Of a stretch of 64,000 nucleotides of DNA, positions 1 to 13,659 are shown one piece after another. The stretch is taken from NCBI RefSeq assembly GCF_000499845.2, contig NC_023753.2, positions 5,230,791-5,294,790 on the forward strand. The letters are read 5' to 3'. The stretch's first letter is position 1. Each line of letters starts with the position of its first letter. Origin of the DNA: Phaseolus vulgaris (taxonomy: Eukaryota > Streptophyta > Magnoliopsida > Fabales > Fabaceae). The notes below the pieces were generated by a model, which was not told the origin of the DNA, ran no database searches, and saw only the letters and a list, made by a program, of their open reading frames with translations. The translations under genes were made by a program, and so were the position numbers.

Positions 1-63
1 AGTCAGCATTTTAAATAACACGAAGGGCATGGTTAAAGAAATTAAATGAGAGAAATTCTATAC

Positions 64-735
64 CTGTTTTGCTCTTTTTGATTGTGCATGGCTCTCTCTC
101 AGAGAAGCTATTCCTACTTCTGCATTCCACGTCACCTCCTGCAGAAGGAAATTAGTGTTGATGCATCAAATTCACGAAAAAAAACTGTAGTGACTGACTT
201 TATATCAAGAGGGGCGAAAATACAGAATTGTATTTGATGAAAATATATTTCAGCTTATGGTTTCACTTTGTTTGGATGCGAAGAAACTGTAGTAAGAAAA
301 CGAATTGATGACAACATTAAAATTCAGACAAAGACAATCTATGTCTAAGAGAAAGCTAATTGAGTATTTGGCATAGCTTAATTTTTTGCATTAGACAACA
401 ACAAAATCAGACAGAACGTGACGACTGATCCTAGGCTTCAATTTTTCTTTCGTAATGGTGTTATTCATCTCTAATTCCTTCGGTTTCTCCGGTAGCAACT
501 AGAACCTGAGAATTTGTTCAAGACCTCACACTGCACAGTTCTATCATCACAAATCTCTCATGGGATTTAATTCTAGGCTTGTTGCTCCCTTAGAAACTGA
601 TCACAAGTAGAAAGTGAGTTTTGAAGAAGACCAACACCTACCTCCATAAGCAGTAACGTCTGCTAGGGAATCCTCAGTCTTGCATTTGATATTAAAGAAC
701 TTTCGGACCATTTTCTTTGACCATGAGAGCTTCAT
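64..735 (-). CDS. Type I inositol polyphosphate 5-phosphatase, N-terminal exons (gene continues beyond left edge)
   Basis: Two coding exons are visible on the minus strand: exon 1 at 735-642 and exon 2 at 138-64. They are joined by a GT-AG intron (donor G|GTAGGT, acceptor TTCTGCAG). The joined N-terminus begins MKLSWSKKMVRKFFNIK, continues through an acidic stretch (KTEDSLADV), and has SFSEREPCTIKKSKT in exon 2. This W-x-K-x-x-V-+-K-x-F-N-I start followed by a SEREaCTIKKSKT-type motif is typical of plant type I 5PTases (CVP2/5PTase1-like). These enzymes remove the 5-phosphate from inositol phosphates and phosphoinositides in the cytoplasm or at membranes. The catalytic domain is off the window, so activity cannot be judged. 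The ATG at 735 fits the family start; an in-frame ATG at 810 would add a hydrophobic leader not expected in the family. Exon 2 ends with a good GTATAG donor. Confidence 0.8.
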
Positions 736-1399
736 CAAGCAACAAAAAGACAAAACAGTCAACAACTTGCAATATGCAAACACCAACACACTGAGAATGT
801 TGAATTTCATTCCCCTCGGAAAAAAACAAAAAAAAAATAAAAAATCATCTTTATATTAGAGGATATTGGCAAAACCTTGCTTTTCTTGGAATTTTCATCT
901 CTCATTTTTGCAAACTTCTACTTCATGCAGCTCTTGAAGCTCTCTGATATTTCTGTGCCGCTTAGAAGTATGTCTATAGATCCAAAACTTCTTAGAATTT
1001 CAAATAGCAAAGTATCATTGCTTTGGAAGCCCCTTCTCCAACCTCCACACTATCTATCTATGTTTTAGAGCGGAGGAACAAGACCAGGCTCGTTGTTGTT
1101 CTGTTTCTCAATTCCAAAGAAAAGAACTAAATTAATCAACACGAGAAGCTCAACAAAAGAGGGTAAAATGCCTTGTGTGTTTTCCTTGCTTTCCTCTTCT
1201 GGTGCGCTATGTACGTGCTCTTGCAACACTACTACTAGAAAGTGTAAGAACATGGAAACAAACTCCCATAAATATGAAAGCAAGCGCCACCAACTCAAGA
1301 GAGAGACAACACTTTAATGCGTGGAAGTGAAAAGAGATTCTGAAGTATTAGAACAAGACAATGCAGCAAGCATATAGAGAGAGGGGGAGAAAGAGAGAG

Positions 1400-1438
<39 letters not shown>

Positions 1439-1700
1439 CTCCTCGTTCTCTGCAACCACAGGAAACAAAGTATCGAATTTGAACAGAATAAAGCGCAGTA
1501 AAAGAGACCATAGAAGAGCTTTATTAGAATATTTTAGTGACAACCTTAGCTCAAGACAAGGGGGCAACGGGTAGGTAGTTTTTTGCTTTAAGGCTTCTGC
1601 ATAAAACGACCCGGTCAGCTGATCAAAGCTGCCCTTGGTCAGCAAAGTGAGGAGGGGATGTGAACTGTGAACTGTGAACTGTTATGTGAGATCTACCACT
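736..1700 (-). promoter_or_regulatory. Probable 5' leader and proximal promoter of the 5-phosphatase gene
   Basis: This stretch lies directly upstream of the start codon at 735 and has no convincing coding frame on either strand. It holds a long CT run on the minus strand (GA on plus, 1403-1433), which is common near plant transcription starts. A 5'-UTR intron is possible but cannot be fixed from sequence alone. Confidence 0.35.
1376..1433. repeat. (GA)n microsatellite
   Basis: An imperfect purine tract from 1376 becomes a pure AG dinucleotide run at about 1403-1433. It reads as CT in the sense direction of the 5-phosphatase gene, some 670 bases upstream of the ATG. Confidence 0.9.
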
Positions 1701-4700
1701 ATTCTCCTATTCCTATTCCTAAACCTGCATTCTTCTTCTAGTTTTTTGGTCTTCCAATTAAAGCAAAAGCAGTTAAAGAAGGTGAAGGGAAAAAGAAAAA
1801 GATAAAAGCCTTGTTTATATTATGTTATTGTGTTGCATTCAATTATTGGTCAAAGAATGTTTGGAAGAGAAGTAATAGTAAACTGATTCGGTGTGTCATT
1901 CCCCTTTAATAATAACAATAATGAAAACAAGTGTCTCGTTTTTGGGCACGCGAATGAATGAATGAATAAATGAATATCCTTTCAAAAATTTATTTTTGTC
2001 TTTCTTTGATTTGCCCTGTTATGCTATGACTAGATATTTTATATGGTTCAATGTGACGTTTGATTCCATAGATTGGTCTAGGTATGGTGCCACTGAATAT
2101 AGGGCGTGTTGCGTTGCCTAGCAAATAACTTTGAGACCCTTTTGCCTCTGACCTAGCTAGTCTTGGAATGTCTTTGGAAACAATGGCAACTTACCCAATT
2201 TTATGGTGTTGGGGATTTCTTTTCCGTTTCTCCTCCCGGCCTTCACTGCTTTTAACTCTTTGAAGCTGCCGCCAACTATGATTTTCTGCAAATCTTATCA
2301 TATTCATTATACACAACTCTCCTTTGGTTTAGACTTTTCAATCAAAAATCCATCACTACCACCTTCCATCTTTTCTTTTAATTCCTAAGACCTTCAATAC
2401 CCAATGCCTCTATAAAGAAAATTACACCAATTTCCAAAGCAAAATGACCCTTTTTCCTTTGGCTCCCCAAGTTTGAATTTTGCCCATGCCCTTTTCTCCA
2501 ACCATTCTTAAATCTCCTCTGGGTATAATTCTCGTACATCGGTTTGCAATTATTCTTTTGGGATCAAGATTTAAGAGTAATGCTAAAGTTAAAACTGACT
2601 CTTTTTTTTCTGGTATTTTCTTCTGAGGTGTTTATATCTGTGTTAAAAATTTCATGTGTCTTGAACCTCTTCAAGGAATGAGGTCATAGCCCCACTGGCC
2701 ACCAATCTGTTCCCTTTTTTCACAAATTATTGGTCCTCAAGTATCTTATTAGTCAAAACCCATGTTGATATGAAATAGAAAATGTATTAAGTTGACAGTG
2801 CAATACTGCATATTATTATTATCATCAGGAAAATAATAAAGCATCTCATCACAGAAGTCCACCACCCAAATAAAGCATATTTTTTAAAAACGAACTTATA
2901 TAAAAACTACAAAATGGACCTTTAATGTGTGATATATATTTATATATACACACACACTCATTAAAATTTAAAGATAGTGTATACTTTATTATTATATTTT
3001 ACTTTCAGAAAAATTAACTTTATGATTTTTTTTTCAAACACAATAATAACCTAAACTTCACTAAACATAGTCTGTTCGTATTAAATGCAATTTCAGGTTG
3101 AGTCCAAATAAGTGTGGTGGAGCTTTTCTGACATGAAAATAATGATAAAGCCAAAAGAAAAATCAGCTACTGCAGCGGAGCTGCAAAAATAAGACACAAG
3201 TGATAGGGTCAAAGGTATAACAAGACTCTCCACTAAGTTTGAATTTGTTAATTTAAGAATTTTGGGGGTGATGCAAGAACAGTGATAGTATAGTATGGTG
3301 GGAACAAACCAAACAAATGCGTCTAATCAAATCCTGGGGAAGTAATTACTGTGTAGACTGCCAAAGATGCATACAAACAGCTACAAGGTCGTACCAGGCA
3401 GGTAAATTAACCCAATTGGGGGAATCCCATTTCCAATTTCTCACATTTGGAAAGAAAAAATGATCTTATAAATCGATTTTACTTATCAAATAAGCTTATC
3501 TAATAGGAAGAAAAAAAATTGGTTGCGATGTGCTAATTTATTTCCATGTATAAAAGAAGGGTTAATATAATGTTGTTGTTACTTTGAGAGTAAAATATAG
3601 GTGTTGGGAGTGCTTTTGCTTTATGGGGGGGATTGTGGAGCATGGTTATGTTTATGAATGGTTGAACGTGGGTCTTTGGGAATGATTTGTGAGACAATAA
3701 GGAAGAGAAGAGGGGCCATGGAATAATCCAAATAAACTGGTAAAGGGGAGAATTGTTGCAAAGATGAAAGAGAATTGGGCCATGCATAGTAATTGCATAT
3801 TTAAAGAACAAAGAAAAGGTGGTCCCGCATTTTAGAACGTGCGATGCGAACTCTTTGCCATCGATCAACTTCAACTATCTTAGATTATTGAGAAGCTAGG
3901 TGGCTATAGAAGAAGATGCAGATGCAGAAGCAGTAGCAATAGTATCTTCATCATGCTCCTATCTAAGCACAACCAACCATTTTGGATTCAACCAGAATAT
4001 CATCAAAACATGAATATTTCGATACCTCTTTTATTAGGGTTGTCACTCTTATTTCACAATTTTTCTTTTTCAACCGGTTTAGTCAATTAACACACACAAA
4101 AATTGTTATGGAAATAAAATAGTAAACTGATATTATTTGGAGAAATGGTGTTTTTATCATTTTCTTAAGGTACAATCAATTCACTATCTTTTATAATCAT
4201 AATAATAAGTGAATCAGCTAATCATATTTTTACATATATAACTTATATTAGCGGTTAGTATGTTATTATTCTATTGTTTCTTAACCAAAGCTTGTGATAG
4301 CCATTATAAGAGGAAAATAGGGAAAAGTTGGAACACATAATTAAACCCACATATACTCATAATTCATGTTCTGTAGTCTATCCAACTGAAATAATTGACT
4401 TGTTCTTGGTAGGGAAAACGTGAGAAGATAGAAAAGAACAGGGGTAAAAAATTGTTTTTTTATAGCAAAAGGGTGAAAATTTGTTAGAGTTAATATTAAA
4501 CTTATATTTAGATTTAGCTTAGATCATTTTTTTTTTCAGGAAAATAAGAACTTTCAAATCTAAACTTTAATAAAAAAACTCTAATAAAAAAAGATTAAAT
4601 TTTCATCTATTTCTTTAAAAAAATTATATTTATGTAAATAAATATAAAGAATAAATTATAATAATGTGAATAATATATTTCCTTTATTATGATATATTTA

Positions 4701-7700
4701 TTAAAGTAATAAATTTTTAATTAGGTTTTAAATAAATAATAAATAAATTTAGTATTTTCAATTGAGTCTTATTAAAAGAAAATACTATTCTATTGAGTGT
4801 TAAAAAATATTTTTTATTTTCATCTTATTTTGTCTTCAACAAAATGATATGATTATTACTTCTATCTTTTTATTTCCAACTGGTGATCAACTTGCATCTT
4901 TATTTTAGAGTAAGTTAATCGACAAATTAGAGAAGAAAGTGTTAATAACTAAATCAAACTTCAGAGTATTTAAATAAAAATTAAAAATAAAATAATATTT
5001 TATAGTGAAAGTTGTTAACAAGGACTCAATTGAAAATATTTAAATTTATTTCAACACAAGTTAAGATGAAGATAATAATCACATCATCTCATCTCATTGA
5101 TGGTAAAAGTCAACAACAGTGTACTTATGAAAAATAAAAAAAAAATATTTTGAGTACATAATGAAGTTTTTTTAATAAAGATTCAGTTGAAAATACACAC
5201 CACACATATCCTTTAATATTACCGTATATTTTAGAACTAATAATTATGGATTTTTTTATATTATTTAGTCTTCTTATTACTACATTTAGTATCACCTATA
5301 CTTGTACCAATTACAATTAATAGTTTATATCACACATTGATTTTGAATACTGTTTTGAAATCAAACAACTACAAAAAATTGCAATATAGAATACAATTTA
5401 GGTTTCTTGGATGACATATATCTACTCCATTCAAATCATTAATATTCTTTCTTTACAAATTTAATATGGGGGTTTCGTTTTAGAAGGGAGCAAAAATGAA
5501 GCAGAATTGGAAATGCAACTCAAATTGAAAACGAAATTCAAAGAAAACAAAAGGTTAATTCATGAATTCAAAATTCATACAATTTCTGTTAACTCGTAAT
5601 TCTTTAAAAATTCAAATTCAAAGTTGAAAAAAACAATTATTCAATCGAATAAAAATATTTTCCCATCTAATATGTATCTAACTATTTAATCTAATGTGTA
5701 TCTAATTATTAAGATTCAATTAATGTAATTATAATTTGATTTCTAATTATCATATGGACACTTACTGTGGTTTTGTATCTTTTTATAAATGTATGGTAAG
5801 ATATACTTGAAATGATATTGTTAAGCACAAAATTGATATACATGAAACAAGTTACCCAAAAATATATTGTTTTAAACTCATTGTACTTTTATTTAAGAAA
5901 ATGTGATAATTGAACTTATAATTTTAGAACGTCAAAGGAAGAAATTTAGAAAAATAGTAAAATTTATAAAATAAATTATTAAATTATTAAAATTTTAATT
6001 TATACTAAAAATAACTTAAATTTTGTTTTTTATTTTTTAAATTGTGCCACTAAAAAGGTCTTGTATTAATGATGATGATAAAAGTCACTCACTAAGATCA
6101 TTAAAAACTAAAATTATACATTAATATCACAAAATAATATTTAAAATAAGTAATGTTGATATTATACATTAATACACCATTTTACGATAAAAAAATATCA
6201 TTACTAATATATTACTTAGATTAATAAATAAATAATTTTAGTACTTTCTTAAAGATTTTATAATAAAATAGGATTTGTAGGTCGATCAAATAAGACCTTT
6301 ATATAGGTCAAACCACATTTTTAAAAATTACAATAAATTAAATCTTAAAATATACACTATGCCGCGTTTAATGTTCTTTACGGCTTAAACTTTTGTTTTG
6401 TTTTTAAATCATTTTTACAAGTAAAAAATCTGAAATTAAATAAAAGTTCCTACATTATAATTAACCACTATTGATTTTGTGTGACATGATCATTCTCATG
6501 ATCGCGAAAATGTGAAACATCTCCATCTTACTAATATTCCTAAAAGTATTCGAATAGTCCTTTTATAACAAACTGCCACGGCGCCACTAGTGAATAGAAT
6601 GGCCCTACATCAACTTTAAACTTGGTTTCTTAAACTTGCTTTTATTCTTTCTTGAATTTTTTGTAGTATTTCACTTTCTTTGGGTAATCTACAACTATGA
6701 TGAGCTCATTAATTGCTCTCTCATGAATTTCATCAAATCTGTTCAAAATTAAAGATTCTTATGGTTGGTTGATGTACGTTAAGTTGAATTGATTTAGAGT
6801 TTAAGGTTTATAGTTTAATGTTTTAGACGATTCTATATTCAAAATCAAAATCATGCAATATTTTTTTTTAGCATACCCTATAGTAACGAAAGAAGAAAGA
6901 AAAGAGATGTTGCAAAGTATAACAGGAGAGTTGTGAGTGAATGGCAACAGGTTTCGTGTGGAAAATGACCAAGAGATGAAAAAGAGAAAGGCAAAAGATG
7001 TATTATGCAGAGCTTGAAATAATTAAAGAGACTATATATGATACAATTTCTTTCCTACACATAAAGCAATCCAATACGTACTATGGTCATAAAGTGGTAT
7101 CAAGGGGAACACCGTCTCTGAATATTCAACAAAGATATGATGAATAATATTACAAATCAGTGCAATATTTTCACGTAAATATCCTTGCATTTCCACCACT
7201 TTCTTATTTGTGCAGTTTGAATTTAGCACTATGGGATACTCATCATTCAACAGCAAGAAAGAATAGGGAAAATAATATATGCGGGAGAAGCACTAGTGTT
7301 TGATCAATCAATGCATAGTTATTAGTATTATTTAATATATGATCTTAAATTTTAAATACTATTAAAGTGATTGGTGTTGGGAAAAATCATTGGCACTATT
7401 TAATTAACCAAAACTGTGAAAACACTGAATGCTTGGAACTTGGGATTGGGACCATATGCATTCAATTCGTGTACTCTGAGGTAGGTATCATTCATAACGG
7501 TCAAACACAAACTCCATGTATTGCATAATGCTAATCACAATGCTTCAAATTTCTGTTTATAATACAATCTAATGTCTAATCTCGCAAAAGCTTTATTAAA
7601 CAAAACAAAAAAATGTCAAACAGTATCCTAAATACACATTTCCTTCTCGTGAATTCAGTTTTGAAAAGAAAAATTGAGATATTTTAAAAAAAAAACGAGG

Positions 7701-8859
7701 TGCTACAGTTAATTGCAAGTTATAGGTTTAAACCAGCCTTAGTCGTGTGTATTAGAATTTGGAGTTGTTTTCGCAATCTCATTTTTTTATGATTATTAAA
7801 ATATAGATTAAACATTATAATAGTTAAATAATTTGAACTGGTGATCTTCAACAAAAAGTAGTTCTTAATGAAGACTTTTGTTGTGTATTAATTTCTACAA
7901 TTAATATATGTATATGTATAAAAGTATGATGAAAATAATTATTTTTAAAATGTAAAGAGTCTCTTTGAATGATATGATTGTTCAATTATAAGGTTTTTTT
8001 TCTTTCTTCACAACTGTTCCTGGTAAATAGAAGATTGTTCAACAACTCTACGGGTTTCCTAATAGCAGGGCAAGATCCTGTCCATGGGTCACAGGTACAC
8101 ATAAACACAATATCGAAATAAAATAATTAATATCAAAACTAATAAATTCTAACTAGAATAGATTTTAATAACATTAGGTATAAAATCAACTAATGATAAT
8201 TATTAAATATTTATATTTTTAGTTGACTTTTAATTGACGTAAGAAGACTATAAAGAACATAATTGGTATTAGTGATTCCTTAACAAAATGGATTAGTAGA
8301 GAAGGTGGTGAACGTAAACCATTTTTGTAATGTTGGTAATAGAAAGATTATAGTAGAATGTGTTTGGCATAAGTAATTGATTACAGAAAAGGTCAAAAAC
8401 AGAAAAAGAACTTCAAGAAGATCTGCTTGTTGCTTTTGCTTTTTGTTTCCCGAACCACGCACCTTGTAAAATCGGGGGCAAAATTATGTTTTACGAGGCA
8501 GTCAAAGAGATAAGCATTGGATTTTTGTTTGTTTTTTTCTCCTTTATTTTCCCTAACGCCTTCCAATTTGATTCTTTCTTGCTTTTTCTGCTTTGAGAGA
8601 GACCCCACTGTGTTTGTGTCTCCCTTTTTTCTTTGCTACCCTCAAGTTTTAATCCCTTTGTTTTCATGGAATATGGGTTTTTGTTTTGCGTTTGGGGCAC
8701 TTTAGTATTCAAAATGTGACAAAGCTTTTCTCACCAGTCACTGTCTTTTGCATTAAAGAGGAACCATATCATACACAGCCATATTCTACAAAATAAGTAT
8801 GAGTGTGTATGCCTCTGATGTAGACCCTCTCTGCCATAAACACCTTTCATGTATTCACC
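1701..8859. other. Intergenic AT-rich DNA, no gene recognised
   Basis: Short reading frames here (for example 3533-3874 minus, 113 codons, and 7032-7256 minus) have AT-driven composition, no recognisable motif and no splice context. One imperfect fold-back repeat is seen at 4749-5195. The rest shows no feature I can support. Confidence 0.6.
4749..5195. repeat. Imperfect inverted repeat (fold-back / MITE-like)
   Basis: The left arm at about 4749-4865 (starting TAGTATTTTCAATTGAGTC) matches the reverse complement of about 5063-5195 (ending GATTCAGTTGAAAATAC). The match covers roughly 115 bases with several mismatches. A further inverted copy of the outer motif lies at about 5021-5049, so the structure may be nested. 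No target-site duplication was identified. Confidence 0.4.
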
Positions 8860-8884
8860 CTTCTTCTTCTTCTTCTTCTTCTTC
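8860..8884. repeat. (CTT)n microsatellite
   Basis: About eight CTT units in a pyrimidine-rich stretch. It could be the leader of an unseen transcript, but no coding frame follows. Confidence 0.85.
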
Positions 8885-10017
8885 CTCCAAGGTTAAAGGA
8901 ACATTCTACCTCTTATCTTGCTTTTCTACATTTTTAGGGTAAGCAAACCAAACTAATATCTGCACAAATGGTTCATATAATTATTTGTATAAATACAAAA
9001 TACCAGTGACTGCTGAAATCATAAACATATACACTTCCTGCAATAGAATTTTCCTTTGATCATTACAAATATAAAAGATAAAAAAAATTGTCATAATTAG
9101 AAAACATGGTTGGACCAAGTTGTGCAGTTTTTTGTCCCTTTCGTTAATCTAACTCGGCTTATTCCCATTCTAACCATGCTTAATTATTGCTGTCAGAAAA
9201 AAAACTTAATAAAACTCATTCTCCATAAATATTTGGAGACTGATTCAAAACATTTTTTACATTATTTTCTTATAGCAATTTTTTACATTATTAATCAGAC
9301 GAAAACTATTTTTCAGACATGACTATTTAAATAAGTCAATTCATCGTATTTACTGATTCATGATTAAATAATAATATAAAAACATTACATTCATTATTTA
9401 TTCTAACTTATATTTGACAATTTTATGTTTTTTTTTTTAAGTTTGTTAGGAGTAAATACACATGCTTATGTTTTATATTTTTTTTCTTAATCTAGACGTG
9501 CTCGAATATAAGGTAGGTTAAATTTTTACTTTTTGTGGAAAATTTGTTGGCCAAGTACTTCTATCAATAAATTAATAAAGAGTATACAATAATTCTAAGA
9601 TATTGTCTATAAAAGTTCATTAACGAATATAATATAAATTTTGCAAAATCCATTACTACTTATGCAACTAAAAAGAGTGTGTTTTGGATTAAAAAAAAAT
9701 CACAAATCAGGAGACCACAATTTTGCAATGTCTTAATTAAGCAACAATTTAACTATAACTGTAGACGAACTTAATGTTTAACTTTTCTGATATAGTATTG
9801 TCCAATTTTTATAGAAGTTGTGCCTCTTATAAATTCTTAATATAATTTGTTTTGATATTATTAATATTCAATTTTATATATAATATTCCATATTTACTAT
9901 AAGATATATATCACAATCATATCCACACTAAGTATATATTTATTGTCTAGACAAATATTATTAAAAAATTACAATATTCTACGCCTTCTAAAATATTGAT
10001 GTTCAAAAACTAACAAT

Positions 10018-10215
10018 TCACTAATTAGAATTAAATACTATTTAGTTAGTAGCTAATTAGATATTAATTTAAAAATTAGTTTATAATTTTTTTTAATAAT
10101 AAAAATTATTTAAAATATCAATATTCTTTTAGTATATAAAATAATATATAATTTAATCAATATAATAACTGATTTTTTTTTTCTAAAATTAGTTTCTATT
10201 TAATTATATATATAT
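10018..10215. mobile_element. CACTA-like MITE relic, same family as 45520-45727
   Basis: The stretch from about 10070 to 10210 aligns by eye with 45590-45715. Shared blocks include AAAAATTA, a T-run, TTAATAATAAAAA, ATAATATATAATTTAA and a T-run followed by CTAAA. Both resemble the interior of the clearer element at 13318-13659. The ends are too decayed to fix. Confidence 0.4.
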
Positions 10216-11697
10216 TTTTTTAGTAAAATTATATTGTTATTAAATTTGGGTCATTAATAGGAGACAATACTCTGTCATGATTCCTTCATAATATTTATCA
10301 TTATTTTGATATAAATTGTATCGTATCCTGATTGAGACGTCCAAGATATGTCTGATACATCCAGGATACATGGTCGACTAGTGCAACAATTGACACAATT
10401 AGGATCACCTCGTCCAAAAAAAAAGTCACAGTATAGATTTTGTAAAGAATTATAGCCTGATATCAGAACTAATTCAAGGTTACCTATGATATTTGTGTTA
10501 ATTTAAACCACCATAACACATCCTTAGAAATAAGTAGGTTAATGTCAAGCCAATGTACGCATTTAATAGTATTTATTATTCTCAACAACTAAATAATAAG
10601 TACTTACTTAAATGTCAAAAAAACTTTTATATATACAATTTCACACGTATCGACTATTGAAACTTACTCAATACAAATATCAAAAAAATATAAGAGATTT
10701 AAACTTGTGTGACGAGACTTTTCAATCTATAAAAGAACATAATTCTATCAATATTATTATATATATATATATATAATTATCATAGAAGAACTTAATATAT
10801 AATGATGACGGTTAACTAAGATAAAATTATCAACATTCAAACGTAGAGGAAGAACATTTTTTTCCTAAATAAGGTGACGTTCAAGGGTTTGGTTATTTTT
10901 CCTAACCTTAAGATTTATTTATAGTTAAAATACAATTAAGATGTAACTCCAATTAAAATGCATTACAATAGTTTAAAGCTAATTTTTCTTAGCCGTTTAC
11001 GCGGAAACTACAGTAGTATTGTGTTGAACTTTAAGTTTCCTAAGTCACGTGAAACTTTGTGTTAAATATTACACTCGAGATATGGTATTTGATTGAAATT
11101 CCATCAAATAATCGATATATTAATAAATTATTAAAATTTTAACCTATTACTTTTCACGTGAGATAGAAAAATAAATAATTAACTTTTCATGAATGCTAAT
11201 ACATGCAAAATAAGATAAATTAAATGTTTACAAAAATAAAATAAAAATAGAAATATATATACAAAGCAATAAAATACTTATTTTCCTTTTCTTAGACTTC
11301 TTAAAAAGGAATACTCGTATTATTTTTATAAAAGGACACAGTTTTTATTTTATTACTATTAGCATGTTTTTAAAACTCATTCATTGATGTAAAACAATGA
11401 TTTTGACCGTGCTTGTTTTCAACGACAAGACTAGTATATATTTTGAGATGCTATTCTAATCACTTGTGCCAACCTTCTCCATGGTATGATTTGCTCCCAT
11501 GTATAAAAAATTACTATTACATTAATCTTAAGAAATACTCCACAATTAGAAAAGAAGAAAAATATTGAAAATATAGATATAAGGTTAATTTAATATATAT
11601 ATATATAAGGTAATTATTTTATATGTTGATTTTGTGAGCATGTTAAATTTATTTTTTAGTATATTTATTTTTTTAGTATGTATTAAAATTTATCTAA

Positions 11698-12244
11698 GGT
11701 ATGTTTGGATTCAACGAGAAAGTTGAGAGGCAAATAAATGTTTAAAAAAATTGTAAATTAATAAATAAAATATAAAAATCGAGACTAAATAGTTCCAATT
11801 TTCTTTCTTCACATATTTACGAAGATTTACGAATGTGATTAAAATATATATATTATAACATAAATAATAATAATAATAATAATTATTATTATTATTATTA
11901 AAATATTAATAAATATATAAAATGATAATTAAAAAAATATTAATAATAAATTTATGAAATAATAACTATAACTAAAAAGTTATAAATAATAATTAATATT
12001 GATAAAAATAAATAATAGTAAAAGTAAAATTAATTTATAATATATATTTTTATAATTATTAAAAATTTACATAATACCATTAAAAAGTCAAAATTTCCAC
12101 AAAATCATCTCACATCATTTACCAAATTCAATAAACTTTCTTTACAGATCTACTCTAACATACCTTTGATCCAAACAACTTCACTTTCCTCTCAAACCAC
12201 TCTAAATTCACTCCCTCAAATCTCCTCCACAATCCAAACATACC
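11698..12244. mobile_element. Small non-autonomous DNA transposon with 14-bp terminal inverted repeats
   Basis: The left end GGTATGTTTGGATT (11698-11711) is the exact reverse complement of the right end AATCCAAACATACC (12231-12244), giving a 547-bp element. A second subterminal match is seen: GTTGAGAGG near the left end, and CCTCTCAAACC with GATCCAAACAAC near the right. The interior has no coding capacity and contains a palindromic AAT/ATT microsatellite. Flanks are CTAA on the left and ATTA on the right, so a target-site duplication is not clear and superfamily assignment is open. Confidence 0.5.
11861..11900. repeat. (AAT)n/(ATT)n palindromic microsatellite
   Basis: A run of AAT units passes directly into ATT units. 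It forms a perfect palindrome of about 36-40 bases inside the 11698-12244 element. Confidence 0.85.
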
Positions 12245-13317
12245 ATTAATGAGATTTGTTGGACGTATCACTATCAGATCATCCACACATATTTAGTTTC
12301 GCATATAAGATATTCGTATCTAGATAAGAAATGGTGTGAATATCCACCGTATAAATAAATAAATAAATTATCTCTTTACAGACCAATTTTATATAAATTA
12401 AATTTAAATTCATTCTTTTAATTAAAATGTGAAATTTCAAATTAAAAACTGACATGAATACAAACACCCATAAATTTCTCTACAAAAAATCTCTAGCAGG
12501 ATGGTTAGTCTTAAATGTTGAATGCATGCATGATTGAAGACTTAAAATCCAGTTACAGTGTACAAGTACAACCATACAGTAAAATTTAATATGATCATTG
12601 TAATAAATGAATTGGCACGAAATCAATAGTCAAAACACTAATTAAACCGATGGCTAAGTAGTGGCCACTTGGGCAATTATGTGAGTTTGGTTAAATAAAG
12701 CATCATAACTTTGTCTCTCCCCATCATATCATTGCTGGACATGAATTAACCTTACATGATCCCACCTTCTTGATTTTCTCTCAAGTATTGAATTTGGTCC
12801 TTAAACTAAGTATTTTAAAATAAAAATTAAAAGTTGTAGATGATAAGCTTTGTACACTGAGGTTTCTTTAGATAATAAATGTCTTCAGAGTTGAGACAAA
12901 GATAATTTGTACATAAATGTGAAAGAGGCATTATGTCAAATACTTTCAATTTATCTATGATATAATTGACTTGGAATAGAATAAAACCACCTAAAGATTA
13001 ATGAATGTCTTTTCCCTCCCTCGTCAATTGGAAAATAAAAATGGCGAAACAAATGTTTTCTCTTACTTACCATCATTCCCATCACACTTATTTGTATATT
13101 TTTTTCATTCTTAGTTTCTAGAATATAAATCTTATGATATTCTAATGTGTTTATGAATTCAAATATTTTATTATAATTTAATGTTTTTAAGAATACAAGT
13201 CATATGATATTTTTTTCAAAAAGTTAGAGTTAACCTAAATTTCAATTTATATGTAATTATAAAGTTAACTATTAATATTTGTAAGCTTGGCTCTTTAAGA
13301 AAATTATAATACTAACA

Positions 13318-13659
13318 CACTACAAGAAAATCATGAAATACAAACCAATTTTAGAGACTAAAAATAATTAGTTGCTAAAATGACTAAATTATAAATCATT
13401 TTAGAGAATAAGAAAAATTTTGGTTTCTAAATTAGTTTATATTATTGTTAAATAATTTCTAAATTGGTATCTAATTAGCTACCAAGATTTTAACTATCAA
13501 TTTTTTAATTCTAAATTTGGTAGAAAAACCTTGATAGATAATATTAGATACCAATTTAGAAACCAAATTTTTTTTAGTCTCTTTATAATTTAATAACTAT
13601 AGCAACTAATTACTTTTTTTTTTCTAGAATTGATTTTTATTTCATGATTTTTTTTAGTG
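13318..13659. mobile_element. CACTA-type MITE (about 342 bp)
   Basis: The left end begins CACTACAAGAAAATCATGAA and the right end, read in reverse complement, begins CACTAAAAAAAATCATGAA. Similarity continues for about 38 bases on each side. CACTA termini with ACAAGAAAA are the hallmark of En/Spm-type (CACTA) elements. The interior also folds back on itself: TTTGGTTTCTAAATT-type sequence at 13420 is complemented near 13556-13570, so most of the element could form one long hairpin. There is no coding sequence. Flanks are ACA on the left and ACG on the right, so the expected 3-bp target duplication is degraded. Confidence 0.65.

Larger units (their letters stand above)
8885..13317. other. Intergenic AT-rich DNA with transposon relics
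   Basis: No gene is recognisable. It contains a CACTA-like MITE relic (about 10018-10215) and a separate short-TIR element (11698-12244). Remaining sequence is AT-rich without structure I can name. Confidence 0.6.

Noticed and set aside
3533..3874. 113-codon minus-strand frame
   Set aside because: No motif, no splice partners and composition like neighbouring non-coding DNA.
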